Assembly: GCA_922989275.2 (NCBI GenBank)
Contig: OV277859.1
Location: forward strand, 90,702,198 to 90,766,197
Source: Gari tellinella
Lineage: Eukaryota; Mollusca; Bivalvia; Cardiida; Psammobiidae
Direction of reading: 5' to 3'
DNA length: 64,000 bases
In this document: positions 45,679 to 58,579 of the stretch, in pieces
Layout of the letters: each line of letters begins with the position of its first letter
How positions within the stretch are numbered: the first letter of the stretch is position 1
Position numbers and translations under genes: made by a program
Notes under the pieces: generated by a model
Seen by the model: only the letters and a program-made list of their open reading frames with translations
What the model was told of the DNA's origin: nothing
Database searches by the model: none

Positions 45679-46035
45679 TTAATCTGCATTTTCTGTTTCA
45701 TTTATTTTAGTATGATGCCCGAAGAGAAAGAAGTGTTATGTCTATCACATGATGCCACATAGTACATGTAACAACAGACCTGGGAGAGTCCTGGTACAAG
45801 TGAAAAGTGTGTGCAAGCAAAATCTTAAGATAACAAAAGTTATTCAGTGACACAAGTGTACTCATTTAAAAAGAGACTTTCTTTGAAAATGTGATGTGTG
45901 TGGAGATCTTTAGAATCAAAAACAATTTATAAATACATTGAATCTGGTGTAGAAAAGCTACAAACGAAAGAGAGAAGTTGTAACTTTTGCCTATATGGAA
46001 AATCATTTACTTAGAAAAGTAAATAAGTGAAATAC

Positions 46036-47959
<1,924 letters not shown>

Positions 47960-48171
47960 GACATACATACATACATACATACTTTTATTTCGACATTAAA
48001 CGTACATAGTCGTCTATAGTCAACAATAAATGTACAGAATGGTGGAGCAATACAATTCACAGAAACGAAAACTTTCAATTAACAGAGAAGTTTGCTAGAT
48101 ATTATAAACTTATTACATGTTTAAATCTATGGTATTAAGTATTATGCGTAGTTCAGGTTTATCTAGTTGTT
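47960..48171 (-). mobile_element. 5'-truncated LINE insertion in the finger tail
   Basis: Interrupts a finger: aaaccata precedes an (ACATAC)n run, and catataaatgtgaccg follows at 48171. The first 90 bp match 18594-18685. A microsatellite tail and a short possible direct repeat (CATA) suggest target-primed insertion on the minus strand. Confidence 0.6.
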
Positions 48172-48250
48172 CATATAAATGTGACCGTTGCACAAATATA
48201 TTTACTGATAATAGTGATTTAGTGACACATATATGGATACATACAGGTAA
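48172..48250 (+). pseudogene. Last finger relic
   Basis: ataaatgtgaccgttgcac and atttagtgacacatatatgg: one more decayed unit, continuing the tail past the insertion. Confidence 0.7.
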
Positions 48251-48519
48251 AACCATATACACGCTGGTATGGCAAAACGAACGGGCTCCCGCTTAACACT
48301 TCAATTCCCGTTAATCCAACGCATCGACTCCAGTTAAAAAATGGCGTAAGTTGTCAAATCGACACATGTGAGTACATGTATACAAATATGATGTTTGTCC
48401 TTGGATATTGCTTGAAATGTAGACCAAGACTACTCTTACGGAGTGTCTCACATACTAATGCATGCAGACGTACATCTTTTTTACAGGATAAATGCTTGAG
48501 GTCGATGTTTAACTTAAAA

Positions 48520-48800
48520 AAAAAATCGACCGTTACAGCAATTTCTGAGGAAATTGATGCTCATTGAACATAAATTGTTCTGAATTGGCAACAAAATCAG
48601 GTCTAATCAACACCAAATATGTCTGTCGAGTAGTCTGGGTACAATCGTCAACTGCAAATACAAAATAATCCGTTTAGCTATTAAACGAATTAAGATTTTG
48701 ATTGTTTTTTATTACAACGAACCACGCTCCAGTTGTGTGTACAACGAGCACGCTCCCGATCAAAATCAGTGTTGATGTTTTTCTCAAAAACTCTAGACCA
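48520..48800 (+). repeat. Dispersed repeat X, copy 1 (holds empty site of T3)
   Basis: In reverse orientation it matches 59400-59496 and 60028-60140. At 48681-48684 it has a single TTAA where the other copy holds a family T element. Confidence 0.8.
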
Positions 48801-48804
48801 ATTT

Positions 48805-48935
48805 GTAATAAACCTGATACTGATACTGATACTTTATTTCATGATATAGACCTCCAGCCCATGACATGGTATATTACAATGCAAACAAGTAGTACATAAT
48901 ACATACAACTCACAGTGAGTAATATTGGTTAGTAG
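48805..48935 (-). mobile_element. LINE-like 3' end with (GATACT)n tail
   Basis: cctgatactgatactgatac, then tttatttcatgatatagacc. The simple-repeat tail and adjoining sequence suggest the 3' end of a minus-strand non-LTR element; no protein remains. Confidence 0.35.
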
Positions 48936-48959
48936 CAAATATTATGAATCTTATACTTT

Positions 48960-50075
48960 TACATATTGCAAAATATTTGCATGCCAAAATTTCAAAAGTA
49001 ACAGCTAAAATTGGACAAATAGGTAAAGAGTTATATACCTTTGAATTGCTGAAAATGTCATATTTAACAGTGTTTACACTCTAGAGGCCACAATATTTAT
49101 CCAATCTTTTTCAAACCTGCCCAAATTGTATATTACCATAAGAGTTCGGATGAGTTCGATTATGGTTGAAATCGGACCAATAGGTCAAGAGTTATTTACC
49201 TTTGAATTGCTGAAAATGCCATATTTAACAGTGTTTACACTCTAGAGGCCACAATTTTTATTAAATATATCTCTAACTTGCTCAGATTGTTAAAAACTAT
49301 AAGAATTCAGATACGTACAATTATGTTTGAAATCGGACAGATAGATCAAGAGTTATCTACCTTTGAATTGCTGAAGATGCCATATTTAAGGGTGTTTACA
49401 CTCTAGAGGTAACACTTGTTATCCAATCTATCTTAAACTTGCTCAGCTTGTATATGGCCATAAGAGTTCAGATGAGTTCGATTATGGTTGAAATCGGACC
49501 CATAGATCAAGAGTTATCTACCTTTGAATTGATGAAAATGCCATATTTAACAGTGTTTACATTCTAGAGGCCACACTTTTTATTCAATCTTTCTCAAACT
49601 TGCTCAGCTTGTATATGACTATAAGAGTTCAGATGAGTTCGATGATGGTTGAAATCGGACGAATAGGTCAAGAGTTATCTGCCCTTGAATTGCTGAAAAT
49701 GCCATATTTAACAGTGTTTACACTCTAGAGGCCACACTTTTTATCCAGTCTTTTTCAAACTTGCTCAGATTGTGTATGACTAGAAGACTTTGAATAAGTG
49801 CAATTATGGTTGAAATCAAATAATTGTGGCAACAGTTATCTGCCCTTGATATACTTTGAAATGCTAGAAAAGGCTTCATTTTAGTATTGTTTAGGCTCTA
49901 GTTATCTTCCCTTGATGTACTATACTAGAATTATGAGGTTGTATTCCAAAATTGTTTACATGCTATACTACACGTTTTAATGGATTTAGATTAAAACGTG
50001 TGAAACAGAAAGGTAAAGCTATCAGGCTTCAGTACAACAGGTGAGCGATATCAGGGCCTCCAGGTCCTCTTGTTC
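48960..50075 (+). mobile_element. H element, beta core, 5' missing
   Basis: About five beta units of about 160 bp (tgtttacactctagaggcca), then the shared 3' domain and GGTGAGCGATATCAGGGCCT, with a slightly imperfect hairpin (gggcctccaggtcc) and TCTTGTT. Confidence 0.7.
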
Positions 50076-50200
50076 ATTATTTACACCTTGTTGTATCCAA
50101 ACATTTCCAAACCCATTCACATTCAATAGTTGCTTCACCTTTGTTACCCAGTTCATATTTCCAAGTGAATCAAGGTGTTTCAACATCATGTAGCATTTTT

Positions 50201-51254
50201 AGCTCGGGTGAGCTTTTGCAATCCTTGAATGTCCTGCGTCCGGCGTCAACAATTTTAGTGTTTACACTCTAGAGGCCACAATATTTATCCAATCTTTCTC
50301 AAAGTTGCTCAGATTGTATATTGTCATAAGAGTTCGGATGAGTTTGATTATGGCTGAAATCGGACAATTAGGTCATGAGTTATTAACCTTTGAATTGCTG
50401 AAAATGCCATATTTAACAGTGTTTACACTCTAGAGACCACAATATTTACCCAATCTTTCTAAAACTTGCTCAGATTGTATATGACTGTAAGAGTTTAGAT
50501 GAGTTTGATTATGGTTGAAATCAGATACATTTTTGTAAATAGGTTGAGAGTTATCTACCTTTGAATTGCTGAAAATGCCATATTTAAGGGTTTTTACACT
50601 CTAGAGGCCACAAATTTTATCCAATCTTTCTCAAATTTACTCAGATTGTATATTACTATAAGACTTCGGAGGAGTTCAATTATGGTTATAATCGGACCAA
50701 TAGGTCAAGAGTTATCTACCTTTGAATTGCTGAAAATGACATATTTAACAATGTTTACACTCTAGTGGCCACAATATTTATCCAAGCTCTCTCAAACTTG
50801 CCCAGATTGTATATGACCATAAGAGATCGAAAGAGCGTAATTATTGTTGAAATCGGACAAATAGATCAAGAGTTATCTACCTTTGAATTGCTGAAAAATG
50901 TCATATTTTACAGTGTTTACACTCTTGCAACTACAGCTTTCAATGGATTTTCATTATACTTGTACACAAACTTGAAAGTATATAGCTATACGTTCTCGAA
51001 GGAGTGCAATTATTGTTGAAATGTAATCATTATGGCAATAGTTACCTGCCCTTGATTAACTTTGAAATGCTAGAAAAAGGCTTCATTTCAGTATTGTTTA
51101 GGCTCTAGTTATCTGCCTTTGATGTACTCTACTATACTAGAGTAGGTCGACAAACTTGAATGGATTTAGAATAAAAAGGGTGAAATTCAAAGGTAAAGCT
51201 ATCAGGTTTCATTACAAATGGTGAGCGATATCAGGGCCTTCAGGCCCTCTTGTT
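50201..51254 (+). mobile_element. H element, beta core, inserted in a LINE fragment
   Basis: 5' end AGCTCGGGTGAGCT (shortened hairpin), four beta units, then GGTGAGCGATATCAGGGCCT, the GGGCCTTCAGGCCC hairpin and TCTTGTT. The next base begins a LINE RT fragment on the minus strand. Confidence 0.75.
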
Positions 51255-51546
51255 TAACATATCTGTACTCCGGCATCTTTAAGAGTTTAAGCCAGTAGCC
51301 GAGACACCTTTTAGCTGTTTCTATATATAGTGGAAAACGTCCACACTCACCTAATACAGCTGCAGTGCATGTTCTAGTGCTTGCACACATATATCTTTTA
51401 CAAGCATATTGGTGTACCAACTCAGTCCCTTTTCGTTCCTCAAAACCCCATATCTCTGACCCATATAGTAAATGTATCAAACACTTTGAAAAATATACTA
51501 TTTGGTAGCTGTCCATAATTGTATAGTGAATTAATCTTTGCATCTG
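51255..51546 (-). pseudogene. LINE RT C-terminal fragment (copy L4)
   Basis: Minus frame: HLLYGSEIWGFEERKGTELV, YACKRYMC, AVLGECGRFPLYIETAKRCL, GYWLKLLKMPEYRY. The order LYGSEIWGFE ... GELGRFPLYI ... YWLKLL is characteristic of the region after the RT domain in one class of invertebrate LINEs, different from L1-L3 and L5. It is cut off by the H element at 51254. Confidence 0.75.
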
Positions 51547-51940
51547 AAATAAAATATCGTATCCATTGCTATCGCCGGTTTAAAATATAGATCTTTAACT
51601 GAGAATGTTTGAATATCCTCAGGGCATCAACATTTTTGGGATCCAAATTGCTAACAGACGTTAGGGACGTGTCTGTGCATAATGCCCTCCGAATGAAATC
51701 AATTTTTCAAGCATCGGGCATTATATCTCGTTGCAGGTATAGATGAGGAAACGAAAGCGAAAGGCTCGCCTGCTACTAAATAGGCCTGAGAATGCCCGGC
51801 TTTGTTTACCACATCCCTTACAAATGTATCTTTGACCAAACCAAAAACACCAAGAACGTGGAAATATAGATGTTCATTGCCCGCCTGTCCTAGTCCTTTA
51901 TCTATCTTCCATTAAGTCGAACTCCTACTGGGGACTTAGA
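51547..51940 (+). repeat. Dispersed repeat X, copy 2
   Basis: Matches the reverse of 59100-59360 (shared catcgggcattatatc-like and cgaaagcgaaagg blocks). Its right part (ttgaccaaaccaaaaacacc, then aacgtgg) matches the reverse of 55780-55850. Type of element unknown. Confidence 0.65.
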
Positions 51941-51999
51941 CTTTGACGCGCGTCTACTGACAAGACGTTAATAAGACGAGTTAAAGGCATTTAAAAAGA

Positions 52000-53364
52000 A
52001 AGAAAAGAGAAGGATTGGTTATAATAGGTTAAAAACAGAGCAGGTATATCTAGGGAGACATGTGTTCAATCTGGCTTACTGCCAGGCTGAACTCTGGACC
52101 AGAAAGTGAAATGATGTCTGGTGGTAAGGCATTCCAATGGATGATAGTTCTGGGAAAAAAAGAAAATTTGTGATAATCAGTTTTTGTTTGAATGTGTTGG
52201 AAAGCCTGAGATAGTAAAGTTCTGGATGGTCTTTTGTTCGGGATAACATATCCTGGGCATGGAATGGCAACTTGACCATTTAAGATGTTATGAAACATGG
52301 TCAATCGCTGGTCGATGTGCAGAAGGTCAAGAGGTCTCCACTGCAGTTGATTTAGCATTTTGGTTACGCTGGACATGCGGCTGTAATCATGTCTTACCCA
52401 TCTAGCAGCTCTCCGCTGAACACGTTCATTTTGCTCGATGTGAGCAGATGTGTGCGGGGACCAAACAGTGCTTCTATATTCCAGCTGGGGCCTGACAAGT
52501 GTTTTATAAGCCATTGATTTAAGTCCTTCTGAGTGAATTTTGATATTACGTCGTAGAAAACCTAGTGTTTGACTTGCCTTTTTAGTAACATTGTCTATAT
52601 GAGTATTCCAAGTTAAGTTATTTGATATTGTAATGCCCAAGTATTTAGCTGAAGAAACTGTTTCAAGGTTGGTGTTGTGTAATGTATACTGTGTAGGAAT
52701 GACTGATTTGCGCTTAGTGATTTGAAGAACTTGGCATTTTGATGGGTTAATTTCATGTCCCACTTTGATTCCAATATCTCAAGTGCTTGTAAATCATGTT
52801 GTAATAGACTGGAGTGAGAGGCGACTTGTAAGGAGAGATAGAGTGCTGTGTCATCAGCAAAGAGACGGACTTAAGAAGATTTTACGTGGTCAGGGAGATC
52901 GTTTACATAGATAAGAAACAGAACCGGCCCCAGGACTGAGCCTTGGGGTACACCTGAAGAGACTGGGATTGTGTTAGATGTTTCACCATTTAGTACTACT
53001 GACTGTGTTCGATTGTCTAAGGAACTTTTTACCCACTTATGAGTTTGAACCTTAATGCCATAGAAATGTAATTTGTAAAGAAGCTTTTCATGGTTCACCA
53101 TATCGAAGGCCTTTGAAAAGTCAAGTAGTACTAGATCTACTTGGCTCCCAAGATTAATCAATTGGAGGATGTCATCAATAAGCATGAGGAGCTGGGTCTG
53201 ACATGAGCGTTTTTCCCTGAAGCCATGTTGCAGCTCGTAGAAGAGATTTGCACTAGTAAAGTGTTTAGTGATACTAGAGGCAACAACATGCTCCAGGGTC
53301 TTGCATAGGACACAGGTGAGAGAGATGGGCTGGTAATTTGCTGGGTCTGACTTTGATCCTTTTT
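52000..53364 (-). pseudogene. LINE reverse transcriptase, 3' half (copy L5)
   Basis: Minus strand, after the H insertion: SDPANYQPISLTCVLCKTLE, HGFREKRSCQTQLL, LDFSKAFDMVNHEKLLYKLH, GVPQGSVLGPVLFLIYVNDL, then a stop codon at 52871-52873, VRLFADDTALYLS (catalytic FADD at about 52851-52865), a frame change near 52765, then GITISNNLTWNTHI, LGFLRRNIKI, RVQRRAARWVRHDYSR, FSFFPRTIIHWNALPPDI to the stop at 52050. All RT blocks are present but the frame is broken at least twice. Jockey/CR1-type by motif order. Confidence 0.85.
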
Positions 53365-54348
53365 AGCTCACCTGGCACGTAGTGCCAAGGTGAGCTTTTA
53401 GGATCGCTGGATGTCCGTCGTCTGTCCGTCCGTTCACAATTGTTCGTTAACACTCTAGCAGGTTCAAATCTCATTGGATCTTGATGAAACTTGGTCACAA
53501 TGTTTGCCTAAATCTCTAGGTCAAGTTTGAATGTGGGTCATGTCCGGTCAAAAACTAGGTCACTAGGTCAAATTATCGAAAAACCTTGTTAACACTCTAG
53601 AGGCTACAAATTTCATTGGATCTTCATGAAACTTCATCAATATGATTGCCTCAATGAAATCTAGGCCAAGATTGAATGTGGGTCATGTCCGGTCAAAAAA
53701 TAGGTCACTAGGTCAAATCTTCGAAAAACCTTGTTAACACTCTAGACACTACAAATTTCATTGGATCTTCATGAAACTTCATCAAAATGTTTGCCTTAAT
53801 GAAATCTAGGTCAAGTTAGAATGTGGGTCATGTCCGGTCAAAAACTAGGTCACTAGGTCAAATCTTCGAAAAACCTTGTTAACACTCTAGAGACTACAAC
53901 TTTCATTGGATCTGCATGAAACTTCATCAAAATGTTTGCCTCAATGAAATCTAGGTCAAGTTAAAATGTGGGTCATCGTCCGGTCAAAAACTAGGTCACT
54001 AGGTCAAATCATAGAAAAACCTTATTAACAGTCTAGAGACTACAAATTTCATTTGATCTTCATAAAACTTGATGAAAAGGTTTGCCTCAATGAAATATAG
54101 GTCAAGTTCAAATGTGGCTTATGTCTTGTCAAAAACTAGGTCACTAGGTCAAATCATCCAAAAACCTCGTTACACTCTAGAGACTACAAAATTCATTGAA
54201 TCTTCATGAAACTTGAACAAAATGTTTGTCTCATTAAAATCGAGGTCAAGTTAGAATGAGGGTCATGCCCGGTCAAAAACTAGGTCGCACGGTGTACATG
54301 CTTACATGCTTACCAGGTGATCGATTTAGGGCCATAGTGGCCCTTGTT
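53365..54348 (+). mobile_element. Complete H element, gamma core, inside a LINE RT gene
   Basis: 5' hairpin AGCTCACCTGGCACGTAGTG / CCAAGGTGAGCT. Five to six units of about 160 bp follow, each with gaaaaaccttgttaacactc and tgaatgtgggtcatgtccgg. The 3' end is CAGGTGATCGATTTAGGGCC, ccatagtggcccttgtt. It splits the codons for the PIFKKG motif of the LINE: the flanks join as a T run, and no target duplication beyond T residues is seen. Confidence 0.8.
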
Positions 54349-55060
54349 TAAATATAGGAGCTATGTTTGCCATTTTCCGGTAGGGTGCTGGTATGAAGGG
54401 ATTTTTTGAAGAGTTCTGTGAGTATAGGAGCAAGTTCTTTACTTGCATTCTTTAGTACTGAAGGTCTAATTTGATCTGGTCCTGCAGCCTTATGAGGGTT
54501 TAAATTGTACAGGAGTTTCTCAATGCCATTTACAGAAATATCAATATCTGGCATGGTACTGTGGGGGATGTATTTGAGGGTATCTCTCTGCCTGTGTCCG
54601 CCAATCCCTGGACCGTCATTTTAGCAAGCGATTTTAGAGAAAGAGGAGATTTCGGAGTGAATAGAGATTGAAATTGTTCATTTAGAATATTGGCTTTATC
54701 TTTGTAATCGTTGTAAGTCTTATTATTTCTTTTTAGTGTGTCTATGCCAGTGGAGTCTTGTCTTGAGTGTTTAAGTAATGAGTAAAGTCTTTTGGTATTT
54801 GGTCTATTTTGTTTTTGATGTTCTTGTTTTTTTCTCTTGTGGATTTATATTGAGGATTTCTTGATTTTCTTCTAAGTAATGCTGATAAGCAGCTTTAGTT
54901 TCCTTTCTACATAAATGTTTTAGATTTAGGTAATGTTCTTGTATTTTGTGTACGCTTTGTCCCGTTTCCTATACATGTATAAACGTCTTATATCAGCCTT
55001 TATCCAGGGGAGTTTGTTTTTTGTAGATGACCGTTTTGATAGGATAAATTATTCAATACC
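54349..55060 (-). pseudogene. LINE N-terminal RT region (copy L5, upstream part)
   Basis: Minus frame before the H insertion: PWIKADIRRLYMYRKRDKAY, KANILNEQFQSLFTP, NGIEKLLYNLNPHKAAGPDQ, IRPSVLKNASKELAPILTEL, ending ANIAPIFK at the H junction. Stops and frame changes are present (54560-54900). No endonuclease domain remains above 55060. Confidence 0.8.
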
Positions 55061-55259
55061 TTAATTCTTCTTCGTTCAGTCAAAGCAGACCACCAAATCA
55101 TGGTGGATTGGTTCTCGTTGTTTTGTTCTGACGAATTTCTACTCGAAACTGCAAAGTTTATTTCAGTTTGCAATTTATTATTAGAATTATTATTATTATT
55201 CAAGATCTATATAGCACTTTTTCACACAGGAGCTGTGCGTTCAAACGCGCTTTAGGCAA
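55061..55259. other. Boundary stretch, unclassified
   Basis: Contains a (TTA)n run at 55178-55200. It may hold further eroded LINE sequence on the minus strand. Confidence 0.4.
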
Positions 55260-55640
55260 AGGATCTATAATAAATTATGTCCTAACTTTTTTATTTTCCG
55301 AAAGTACTTTTCCTATAGAAACACTTTGTTCAGACATAAAGCATGCGAATTTCCCATGAAACAATCGATACCCCGCACACCAAAACCGCTATGTTTCTTC
55401 GAAGTACTGAATTGATTGTGCTGTTAAACAATCATACCACCGCACTGTTTCTATCCATAACAGCAGCGCTATGTTTTTCAGTGGGTACTCGTTGTCCTCA
55501 ACCAATGAAAGGAACCCAGGAAAAGAATTTAACAGCTCTGCATTAGACGAAGTCTTCAATACATAAATATCAGTTGGAATGTCAATTAACTCCGTTGAAC
55601 CGGTGGGAATATCCTGATACAAGAGAGGAGAACATTCTTC
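55260..55640 (-). pseudogene. Decayed coding fragment, unknown repetitive family
   Basis: Minus strand: DIPTDIYVLKTSSNAELLNS, FLSLVEDNEYPLKNIALLLW, IETVRWYDC, an in-frame TAG, then RFWCAGYRLFHGKFACFMSE. The FW...G..LFHGKF..FMS and N-I-A-L-L-L-x-x-x-x-x-R-W-Y patterns recall repetitive ORFan proteins of bivalves, by memory only. No function is assigned. An eroded upstream part may extend to 55828. Confidence 0.35.
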
Positions 55641-55764
55641 AGTTGCATCACTTGATTCATATTACTTTCAATCGAAACATCTAAATTAAGTCTTTTTCGA
55701 CTTTCTTTTTCTTTTATTGATTGTGATGTCAGTTTATATTTCTGTGGTTTAAATATAATGAAAT

Positions 55765-55960
55765 GACTAGGACTGACGGTCAATGAAGATCTATAATTCC
55801 ACGTGCTTGGTGTTCTTTGTCTGCTCAAAGATGCATTTTAAGGGATGTGGTAACAGCCACAGGTGTATGGAGCGCAATCGTTGCCAAAAATCCAGACATG
55901 CAATCGCCCAGTTTTCAATTATTGTTTGGCCAAAAACGATATGTATTTGTATAAATGTCG
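55765..55960 (-). repeat. Dispersed repeat X, copy 3
   Basis: Matches 51820-51870 in reverse (tttccacgtgcttggtg-like block) and 59085-59110 (gtatggagcgcaatcgttgc). Confidence 0.6.
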
Positions 55961-56431
55961 TTTAGAATCATGCAAACTTAACATGTAAATGTCTGTTTAC
56001 ATGTGTATACTGTATTCCATAAAAAGGTATTTATAGTTTATACTTTAAACACTTGCAATTCTTTCATGTAAAGCTGTTAACAAGGGAACCAAAATCCACG
56101 ATTTAATGTTACTTTCTAAGACAGAACTATAATAACCAACATTTGAAATAAACAGTTTCCGCCTGGAAGAATTGAAAGTACGCTTTGCGAAAGACGTTTC
56201 ACCTTTTGCAAACAGACACCATACAATGAACTTCGGATATTCGCCAATGTACAACGGACAATGTAGAAAGTGTAACAAATGAGTCACGAGGGCGTGTCTT
56301 AGCTACATAAGCCCCTCCTTCGACGCGTCAATTTTCCTTCGTGAAGTTTCGGTAAATTCTAGATTAGATTATGACGTCGTTTTTAAATACATATTACGTA
56401 ACATTTACGTCATAATTATGGAATGTATAAA
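55961..56431. other. Intergenic, nothing recognised
   Basis: AT-rich; a minus frame at 56045-56287 has no recognisable domain. Confidence 0.5.
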
Positions 56432-56629
56432 CAGAGCTCCAGGTTGAATGGGGGGAGTAACTCAAAACGAATAAAGTCTTTATTTCTGCATTAAACCATG
56501 TGGTGTCACTACTCATTAGAATCGACTCTCCGAGACGATTCAGGTGGGTGGTTACATCAAGGGATTTGGTGCTGAAATGTGTATGAATGTTGGATTTGTT
56601 CAGTTTACTTCCTCTTATCTGGAGCCCTG
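56432..56629. mobile_element. Family B MITE (copy B6)
   Basis: Ends AGAGCTCCAGG and CTTATCTGGAGCCCTG; the left arm of the central hairpin is intact but the right arm is changed (cgattcaggtgggtgg). Confidence 0.75.
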
Positions 56630-56849
56630 GTATAAAACTATGTGTAGCCGTTTTCCCTTATATTGTTTACTTTTGTTGTTCAATGTTACTTTGAGTTATA
56701 ATTATAATGCTAATGTTTCTCACTATCCGTGGGACTTATGCATATGTAAATAAAAGTTGAAAGTTGAAAGGTATTTCCTAGAACGTATGCCAATAACTCT
56801 GAGGTGTTCCGAGTGACTATAATTCTGCTTTACTTTCAACCTGCTTTAA

Positions 56850-57374
56850 AGGGACTCGCAACCGGATGGTGTTCTTGTCAAAATAAAATAAAATACTCAA
56901 ATAAAAGCAAATTTGTGGCATTATTTGGCTTTTGACATTAAAAACATATGATCAGTCCAAAAAACGTCTCAAGAATCGTCACCGAATCTTAGTTTTTTTT
57001 AGATATTTTCCATCGTTTTTCCATAGCGTTAGCTGACGGTATAGTTGTTGTTGTTGCTTCTCTACACGGGGTCAGACATAAACCCGAGCCGAATAATGTT
57101 CTATTAATAGCTATCATTGAAGTACGTTAATTCGCTACCATATATATAGAGAGCGTCCGTAGCCGAGGGCGTAGAGGCGATGCCTCATTTTTCATTTTTG
57201 TCTCCGCATGGATGGTCACGGGTTCGAATCCCACCATAGCCTCATCTTTTTTTTTTTGGAAATGCATTTTTAACAGAATTTATTATCCTAAACTAAATTT
57301 TACCCATTTATATAAGCATTTGACCTATATTTACAAATTACTATTTTTAATGCTTGATCCGGTTGCGAGCCTCT
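56850..57374 (+). mobile_element. Family T element with tRNA-like core (copy T2)
   Basis: 525 bp between TTAA copies (56846-56849, 57375-57378), the site being the TTAA of the family A CTGCTTTAAG motif. Left TIR AGGGACTCGCAACCGGATGG, right end GGTTGCGAGCCTCT. In reverse orientation to T1 and T3. Confidence 0.9.
57151..57243 (+). pseudogene. tRNA-Leu-like sequence inside T2
   Basis: A-box-like GTAGCCGAGGGCGTAGAGGCG, cut here as TAGCCGAGGGCG, and B box GGTTCGAATCC. The variable-arm-like TCTCCGCATGGATGG resembles that of tRNA-Leu. The acceptor stem and anticodon arm do not pair, so it is not a working tRNA. It is followed by a T run at 57246-57257, which could end Pol III transcription (inference). 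Confidence 0.6.
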
Positions 57375-57429
57375 TTAAGTAGTCACCTATTTTCAATACT
57401 AGAAATAGGCTATCAGGTAAAGGGTTAAT

Positions 57430-57645
57430 GTTACCATGGAGGAAGTATACCTCCTCCATGATGTTACTAAGTCTTCACAGGTACACTGTTTCAAAGGACC
57501 CATAGATGCACCAATAGGGTTCAAATGGTTAAAGAAGCTGAGCCCACCTTAAAGCAGGATAAAAGTAAAGCAGTTAATCAAAAGCTGCCACAGGAGATTT
57601 CTGCTTTACTTTTATCTTGCTGTAAGCAACCACTTTAACCATTTC
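57430..57645. repeat. Two adjacent hairpins
   Basis: accatggaggaagta/tacctcctccatg at about 57434-57461, then at 57550-57627 a family A-type stem (AAAGCAGGATAAAAGTAAAG and complement) with a different loop. No TIR or TTAA pair. Confidence 0.65.
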
Positions 57646-57774
57646 ACACATAGATGCACATGTTGGCAGTTTTTTTTTAATTATTCCTATTACAAATTTA
57701 ATGCATGTACCTTTTCATACTTCTACAAATATTATCCTGATAAAGAGTCATTGGAAACCTTGAGTCGTTTAATA

Positions 57775-57965
57775 AAACTTTGTACGACGAATGTTGTCGT
57801 AAGTCAGATTATAAAAGTCTCAATTATTATTTATTTCTCAATCTAATCCTGTTTTGTAACATCTTTTTGGAATCGTCTTGAAAATGTCACAAGACAGGAT
57901 TAAATAGAGAAATCAGAAATTAAATGTATTTTAAAGTTTTGACTTACGACAACAATGTTTATGAA
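57775..57965. repeat. Long imperfect inverted repeat
   Basis: TTGTCGTAAGTC at 57793 pairs with GACTTACGACAA at 57940; inner segments (ctcaatctaatcctgttttg and tgtcacaagacaggattaaa) also pair. No coding content. Confidence 0.6.
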
Positions 57966-57999
57966 ACGGGCCCCTGCCCTGCATCTGTGCAGATGGATG

Positions 58000-58064
58000 T
58001 TTAAAGCAGGCACATGTAAAGCAGAAAAGCTCTTTCAGGAACTATCTGCTTTACTTCAGTCTGC
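58000..58064. repeat. Family A-type hairpin with a different loop
   Basis: tttaaagcaggcacatgtaa against ctttacttcagtctgctta, loop around aaagctctttcagg. Directly before A12. Confidence 0.6.
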
Positions 58065-58068
58065 TTAA

Positions 58069-58311
58069 CCTATTACCCCACAGCCTGTTTCTAGTATTGA
58101 AGACACGTGACCACTTAAAGCAGGTTGATAGTAAAGCAGAATGTGCCTTAAGGCACATTCTGCTTTACTTTCAGCCTGCTTTAAGCTACAGTCTGCTAGG
58201 AAATAGAAAACATTTCTTATGATACATATTCATGGCTGTAAAAATTGGAATTAATTCTTTAGTGGATGAATAAATGAAAGGCGTAAAAAGGTGTATTTAT
58301 GGGGTAATGGG
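58069..58311. mobile_element. Family A TTAA MITE (copy A12)
   Basis: 243 bp between TTAA copies (58065-58068, 58312-58315), ends CCTATTACCCCACA and TGGGGTAATGGG, intact central hairpin. Confidence 0.9.
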
Positions 58312-58344
58312 TTAAGCAAGCAAGCCTGTCAAACTGGCTACATA

Positions 58345-58579
58345 CAGTGGAGAAAACGTTATTCTTTCCCAATAAACGCGTTTACGCTAAAACTATTATT
58401 TCTATTGCAAACAGTTTGGAGCCAGATCAGACGCTGGGTAACCCGGCGTCTGATCAGGCTCCAAACTGTTTGTCACCAATATAAACATGAATTATCAGAA
58501 TTGTCCAAAAGTTGCACTTTTCTATGTTTTAGTGTTTTGCGGTTCGTTTAAACGGGAAAGAATAACGTATTCTCCACTG
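58345..58579. mobile_element. Family D TA MITE (copy D3)
   Basis: 235 bp between TA dinucleotides (58343-58344, 58580-58581), ends CAGTGGAGAAAACG and TATTCTCCACTG; central hairpin as in D2. Confidence 0.85.

Larger units (their letters stand above)
56815..57424. mobile_element. Family A MITE remnant split by a family T element
   Basis: Left piece 56815-56849 ends ctttactttcaacctgcttt; the right piece 57375-57424 resumes aagtagtcacctattttcaa and ends GGTAAAGGG with TTAA 57425-57428. In intact family A copies these pieces are contiguous (for example 17456-17516). Confidence 0.8.

Noticed and set aside
57151..57243. Functional tRNA gene
   Set aside because: A and B boxes are present but the acceptor stem does not pair and the anticodon arm is not formed, so it is described as a tRNA-like pseudogene.
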